NCBI RefSeq assembly: GCF_003076475.1
Contig: NZ_CP020919.1
Location: forward strand, 1,550,001 to 1,614,000
Direction: 5' to 3'
DNA length: 64,000 bases
Source of the DNA: Flavobacterium kingsejongi
GTDB taxonomy: Bacteria; Bacteroidota; Bacteroidia; Flavobacteriales; Flavobacteriaceae
The notes under the pieces were generated by a model, which saw nothing but the letters and a program-made list of their open reading frames with translations, made no database searches and was not told the DNA's origin. This document shows, piece by piece, positions 60,554-64,000 of this stretch (its first letter is position 1; each line of letters opens with the position of its first letter). The translations under genes were made by a program, and so were the position numbers.

Positions 60554-60754
60554 ATGTTAAAGAATATTTTAAAATTAAGTGGTGCTCAACAGTTATCTAA
60601 AACGGAGCAAAAGTCAATCAATGGTGGAAAGAAACAATGCAAACAATCAATTCCTTATGATCCTCAGAATCCTCCTGGTACAGGTAATGAGTGCAAAGAA
60701 TTCGGGCCTCAATGTGCCGAAGCAGATTGTAGATTTCCTCCCTTAGAATTCTAA
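60554..60754 (+). CDS. Double-glycine precursor peptide 5
   Basis: A 66-residue precursor, third copy of the peptide 3 type, with intact leader (LSKTEQKSINGG) and a 41-residue core, C-x17-C-x6-C-x4-C, with PYDPQNPPGTGN in the first loop. The variable first loop contrasts with the conserved GPQCAE and CRFP ends. Confidence 0.85.
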   Translation: MLKNILKLSGAQQLSKTEQKSINGGKKQCKQSIPYDPQNPPGTGNECKEFGPQCAEADCRFPPLEF

Positions 60755-60791
60755 ATCATTTCGTAATTTTTAAACCTTTAAAAACAGTATC

Positions 60792-61010
60792 ATGTTAAAA
60801 AAAATTTTAGATTTAGAACAAGTGCATTCTTTAACTAAAGAAGAGCAAAAAACAATTAACGGAAGTGCGCCAGTAGGCTGTATGAATCCTAATCTTATTG
60901 GGATAGATCCAGATGGAGGGTCTCCCAGTATCTGTAATGATGGCTATTATTACCAAACTCAGATTAAAAAATGCTGCCCAAGAGGTGGTGGTGGTCCGAT
61001 TCAGGTATAA
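60792..61010 (+). CDS. Precursor peptide 6 (GS leader, divergent core)
   Basis: A 72-residue precursor with a 25-residue leader ending INGS, the -1 residue being Ser; C39 peptidases accept GS less often than GG or GA. The 47-residue core has four cysteines with a different spacing, including CC near the end (KKCCPRGGGG), and no C-x6-C-x4-C. It lies last in the array, before the exporter. Confidence 0.72.
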   Translation: MLKKILDLEQVHSLTKEEQKTINGSAPVGCMNPNLIGIDPDGGSPSICNDGYYYQTQIKKCCPRGGGGPIQV

Positions 61011-61044
61011 AAATAGTTTGAATCTGAACTGGTAGATATTTGAT

Positions 61045-61088
61045 AAAAAAAATAGAGAAAATGTTTTATTTTCTCTATTTTTGATTTT
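61045..61088 (+). terminator. AT-rich hairpin between precursors and exporter
   Basis: A 13-bp perfect stem (61050-61062 with 61068-61080), loop of five, followed by a T-containing run. It may stop most transcripts after the precursors, giving excess peptides over exporter. Confidence 0.65.
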
Positions 61089-61114
61089 ATAACCTACATA
61101 AATAAAACGTTTTT

Positions 61115-63301
61115 TTGAAAAAATTTCCGAATTATATACAGACCGACAATAAAGATTGTGGGCCTACCTGTTTGAAGATAATAGCAAGGCATTATGGGAA
61201 ATCTATCAATATACAGGATTTAAGAGATTTTAGTGAAACTACCCGTGAAGGAAGTAATTTGTTATTCCTTAGCGATGCTGCCGAAAAAATAGGATTCCGC
61301 ACCTTGGGTGTAAAACTGAATCTGGAACGACTGGAAGAAGCCCCGCTTCCTTGTGTGTTGCATTGGAATAAAGATCATTATGTCGTATTGTACAATATAA
61401 AAAAAGGCAAATACTATGTTTCAGATCCTGGATTTGGCCTTATTACCTATACTAAGGAAGAATTTATAAAATTCTGGATTGGAAATAATGCGGATGAAAC
61501 TACGCAGGAAGGAATTGCTTTACTGATGGAAGCCTCTCCAAAGTTTTACCAAACAGAATTTAATAAGGATAAAAAAATCGGCTTCGGTTTCCTTTTTCAA
61601 TATATCTATCCCTATAAATCATTTATCATTCAATTGAGTATCGGATTGTTAGCGAGCAGTTTGCTGCAGCTGATATTTCCTTTCCTTACTCAGAGTATTG
61701 TGGATGTTGGGATACAAAATCAGAATCTGCATTTTATTTATCTGGTACTTTTTGCGCAACTTTTCCTGTTCTTTGGAAAAACGGGACTGGAACTTATACG
61801 GAGCTGGATATTGCTGCATTTGTCTACACGGATCAATATTTCATTGATATCTGATTTTTTTATCAAATTGATGAACCTTCCAATTTCATTTTTTGATGTC
61901 CGTATGACTGGTGACATTATGCAGCGTATCAACGACCATCACAGGATCGAACGCATATTGACTACATCATCACTTAATGTTTTGTTTTCGGTAATCAATA
62001 TGTTTATAATGGGAGGTGTTTTGGCCTATTATAATGTCCAGATATTCTTTGTGTTTTTTATAGGCAGTGCGCTGTACTTCGGATGGATTATTCTCTTTTT
62101 GAAAAGACGGGAAGAACTGGATTACAAACGTTTCTCTGAAGTAAGCCAGGAACAGAGTAAGGTCATTGAGTTGATTAATGGGATGCAGGAAATTAAACTC
62201 CACAATGCAGAAAAACAAAAACGATGGGGTTGGGAATATGTGCAGGCACGATTATTCCGCATTTCTATAAAAGGGCTGATATTGGAGCAGACACAAACAG
62301 TCGGTTCTAATTTTATCAATGAGCTTAAAAATATCATTATTGTCTTTTTGTCTGCTAAGTTGGTAATCGATGGTGAAATTACATTGGGTATGATGATGGC
62401 TATCACATCTATTGTGGGAAGTTTGAATGGCCCGGTAGTGCAGCTTATAAACTTTATACGGGAAGCCCAGGATGCTAAAATATCTTTGTCAAGACTTTCC
62501 GAAATCCACGATAAAGAAGATGAAACGCAAAATGAATCTGAAACTACAAGTGATATTCCACTAAACAGTGATATTGTTATTAAAGACCTTTCTTTCCGCT
62601 ATATTGCGTCTGATATTCCGGTATTGGAGGATTTGAATCTGGTGATCCCGGCAAATAAAGTAACTGCAATTGTAGGTGTTAGTGGTAGTGGAAAAACAAC
62701 ACTTATGAAACTACTGCTGAAGTTCTATGAACCAAATAAAGGAGAAATTAAATTGGGGAATGTCAATTTTCAGAATATATCCCAAAAAACATGGCGGAGT
62801 CATATTGGTTCCGTGATGCAGGAAGGCTATATTTTTAATGATTCCATTGCTCAAAATATTGCCATTGGTGTGGATAGCATTAATAAGGAGCGCTTGCAAT
62901 ATGCTTCTGAAGTAGGAAATATAAAATCATTTATTGAAACATTGCCACTCCGGTATAATACCAAAATTGGTATGGAAGGAGTAGGAATGAGTACTGGGCA
63001 AAAACAACGGCTTTTGATTGCCCGGGCTGTATATAAAAATCCTGAAATGTTATTTTTTGATGAAGCAACCAGTGCCCTGGATGCCAATAATGAAAAAGAA
63101 ATCATGGAAAAACTGGATATCTTCTTTAAGGATAAAACCGTTGTTGTGATTGCACACCGCCTTAGTACTGTGATGAATGCAGATCAGATTGTGGTTCTGG
63201 ATAAAGGGAAGATTATAGAAAAAGGAAACCACGAAGAACTTGTGGCCCTGAAAGGGAGTTATTATCAATTGGTAAAAAACCAGTTGAGCTTAGGAAGCTA
63301 A
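61115..63301 (+). CDS. C39 peptidase-containing ABC exporter (PCAT)
   Basis: A 728-residue transporter that cuts double-glycine leaders and exports the core. The N-terminal C39 domain has catalytic C15 (KDCGPTCL), H88 and D104 (residues 1-125). A six-helix ABC membrane domain follows (about 160-440), and the ATPase carries Walker A GVSGSGKTT (521-529), signature STGQKQR (626 onwards), Walker B MLFFDEATSALD and H loop VIAHRLST. Start is TTG at 61115, matching the MKKFPNYIQTD family start. It is the natural partner of the six precursors. Confidence 0.93.
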   Translation: MKKFPNYIQTDNKDCGPTCLKIIARHYGKSINIQDLRDFSETTREGSNLLFLSDAAEKIGFRTLGVKLNLERLEEAPLPCVLHWNKDHYVVLYNIKKGKYYVSDPGFGLITYTKEEFIKFWIGNNADETTQEGIALLMEASPKFYQTEFNKDKKIGFGFLFQYIYPYKSFIIQLSIGLLASSLLQLIFPFLTQSIVDVGIQNQNLHFIYLVLFAQLFLFFGKTGLELIRSWILLHLSTRINISLISDFFIKLMNLPISFFDVRMTGDIMQRINDHHRIERILTTSSLNVLFSVINMFIMGGVLAYYNVQIFFVFFIGSALYFGWIILFLKRREELDYKRFSEVSQEQSKVIELINGMQEIKLHNAEKQKRWGWEYVQARLFRISIKGLILEQTQTVGSNFINELKNIIIVFLSAKLVIDGEITLGMMMAITSIVGSLNGPVVQLINFIREAQDAKISLSRLSEIHDKEDETQNESETTSDIPLNSDIVIKDLSFRYIASDIPVLEDLNLVIPANKVTAIVGVSGSGKTTLMKLLLKFYEPNKGEIKLGNVNFQNISQKTWRSHIGSVMQEGYIFNDSIAQNIAIGVDSINKERLQYASEVGNIKSFIETLPLRYNTKIGMEGVGMSTGQKQRLLIARAVYKNPEMLFFDEATSALDANNEKEIMEKLDIFFKDKTVVVIAHRLSTVMNADQIVVLDKGKIIEKGNHEELVALKGSYYQLVKNQLSLGS

Positions 63302-63336
63302 AATAAGGAAATCCAATTAATAGTACCGAAAAAAAA

Positions 63337-64000
63337 ATGCCTCAAAATAAAGAAATAGAACTTCGTAGTGATGAAGTTCAGGAAATTTTAACCCAGGTCC
63401 CGCATTGGATGATCCGTTGGGGGAATATGCTTATTTTAGTGATCTTACTGTCATTATTTGTGCTTTCCTGGTTTGTACGGTATCCGGATATTGTAACTAC
63501 TGAAATTACCATTACCACTCAAGTGCCTCCGCAAAAACTGATGGCCCGCACGACGGGAAGGATTCAGAAGATTTTCGTAAAAGACCGGGAAACGGTTGCC
63601 GTGAATATGCCATTGGCGATCATCGAGAATACCGCGAATTATAGCGATGTTTTTCTACTCAAAAATATCATAGATACCCTGAAGATGAATCCCCGAGCTT
63701 TTCGTTTTCCTTTTGATAAACTTCCGTTACTGGAACTCGGGGAAATTCAAACTCCTTTCACCTTATTTGAAAAGGATTATATTGCCTATACGCTGAATAA
63801 AGAGCTGCAACCTTATGAAGTAGAAGGAAAAGCACAAAGCTATGAGGTGGTTCAGCTTCGGGAGCGTTTGTCCTTATTATTGCAACAGGCGTCGATTTCA
63901 AAAGCAGAAATGGAGCTGAAGAAAAAAGAACTGGAACGGTACCATAAGCTTTTTGATAAAGGCATAATCTCACAGCAGGAATGGGAAAGTAAAAGTTTAA
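63337..64000 (+). CDS. HlyD family secretion adaptor, N-terminal part (3' end outside window)
   Basis: An open frame from the ATG at 63337 runs off the window after 221 codons. It has one N-terminal membrane helix (about residues 31-47), then a lipoyl-like half (ARTTGRIQKIFVKDRETVAVN) and the start of a coiled coil (about 165-221; SKAEMELKKKELERYHKLFDKG). It would join the C39 ABC exporter to an outer-membrane channel, 35 bases after it. The remainder and any TolC-type gene lie beyond the window. Confidence 0.85.
   Translation, partial: MPQNKEIELRSDEVQEILTQVPHWMIRWGNMLILVILLSLFVLSWFVRYPDIVTTEITITTQVPPQKLMARTTGRIQKIFVKDRETVAVNMPLAIIENTANYSDVFLLKNIIDTLKMNPRAFRFPFDKLPLLELGEIQTPFTLFEKDYIAYTLNKELQPYEVEGKAQSYEVVQLRERLSLLLQQASISKAEMELKKKELERYHKLFDKGIISQQEWESKSL

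Noticed and set aside
1..64000. tRNA, rRNA or riboswitch genes
   Set aside because: No cloverleaf with a GGTTCxA-type T loop, no rRNA-like sequence and no conserved riboswitch core was recognised by eye; a covariance-model scan would be decisive.

Overview
The window is a piece of a chromosome from a member of the Bacteroidota, most likely Flavobacteriaceae (Flavobacterium or a close relative). The evidence is indirect but consistent: start codons lack Shine-Dalgarno sequences, several genes have Bacteroidota-type TAnnTTTG promoter boxes, and there is a type IX secretion sorting domain, a SusC/RagA-like TonB receptor, surface-type lipoprotein signals, and Flavobacteria-typical gene neighbourhoods (DUF4271-hemD, mannosyltransferase-dihydroorotase-DUF4296). 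No rRNA, tRNA or CRISPR array was seen.

Layout. 1-13.3 kb is ordinary core genome: the 3' end of leuS, a zinc metallopeptidase, an Lrp/AsnC regulator, a saccharopine dehydrogenase-like enzyme, DUF423, pckA, hemD, DUF4271, a dolichyl-phosphate-mannose-synthase-like transferase, a dihydroorotase, an epimerase and tyrS. 13.3-23.9 kb holds a LuxE-like acyltransferase, a nearly passenger-free T9SS protein, a beta-helix lipoprotein with a TonB receptor divergent from a PhoB/PhoR-like pair, a MurG-like glycosyltransferase, trmB, a LysE-type exporter and an alkyltransferase-like protein. 23.9-32.8 kb is an accessory island: a 12 x 21-bp alternating repeat array, an IS256-family element with visible inverted repeats, an Rhs protein with a variable C-terminus, and an AT-rich trail of YwqK/MORN-like lipoprotein genes (putative immunity), several of them frameshifted or reduced to fragments.

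32.8-48.0 kb is one functional block: a sensor kinase and sigma-54 activator divergent from an eight-gene operon encoding a MacB-like efflux system (HlyD adaptor, one ATPase, three paralogous FtsX permeases, two interleaved GIN-domain proteins and a TolC-type outer-membrane factor). The spacer carries a candidate sigma-54 promoter and a palindromic enhancer. 48.2-57.8 kb returns to housekeeping and metabolism: Mrp, NifU-like, ferredoxin reductase with ferredoxin, a pirin-like protein, an intradiol dioxygenase, a LytTR two-component pair, DUF3050 and a glutaryl-CoA-type dehydrogenase.

57.4-64.0 kb is the most exciting part: a secreted, probably disulfide-rich peptide system. It comprises an XRE regulator facing a 9-9-9 inverted repeat, a C39-like/VKOR/thioredoxin fusion, six small precursors each with a 25-residue double-glycine-type leader and four or more cysteines, a C39-peptidase ABC exporter, and a HlyD-family adaptor cut by the window end. 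The proposed flow is: precursors made, oxidised by the VKOR fusion, then cleaved after GG/GS and exported by the C39 ABC transporter with the HlyD partner.
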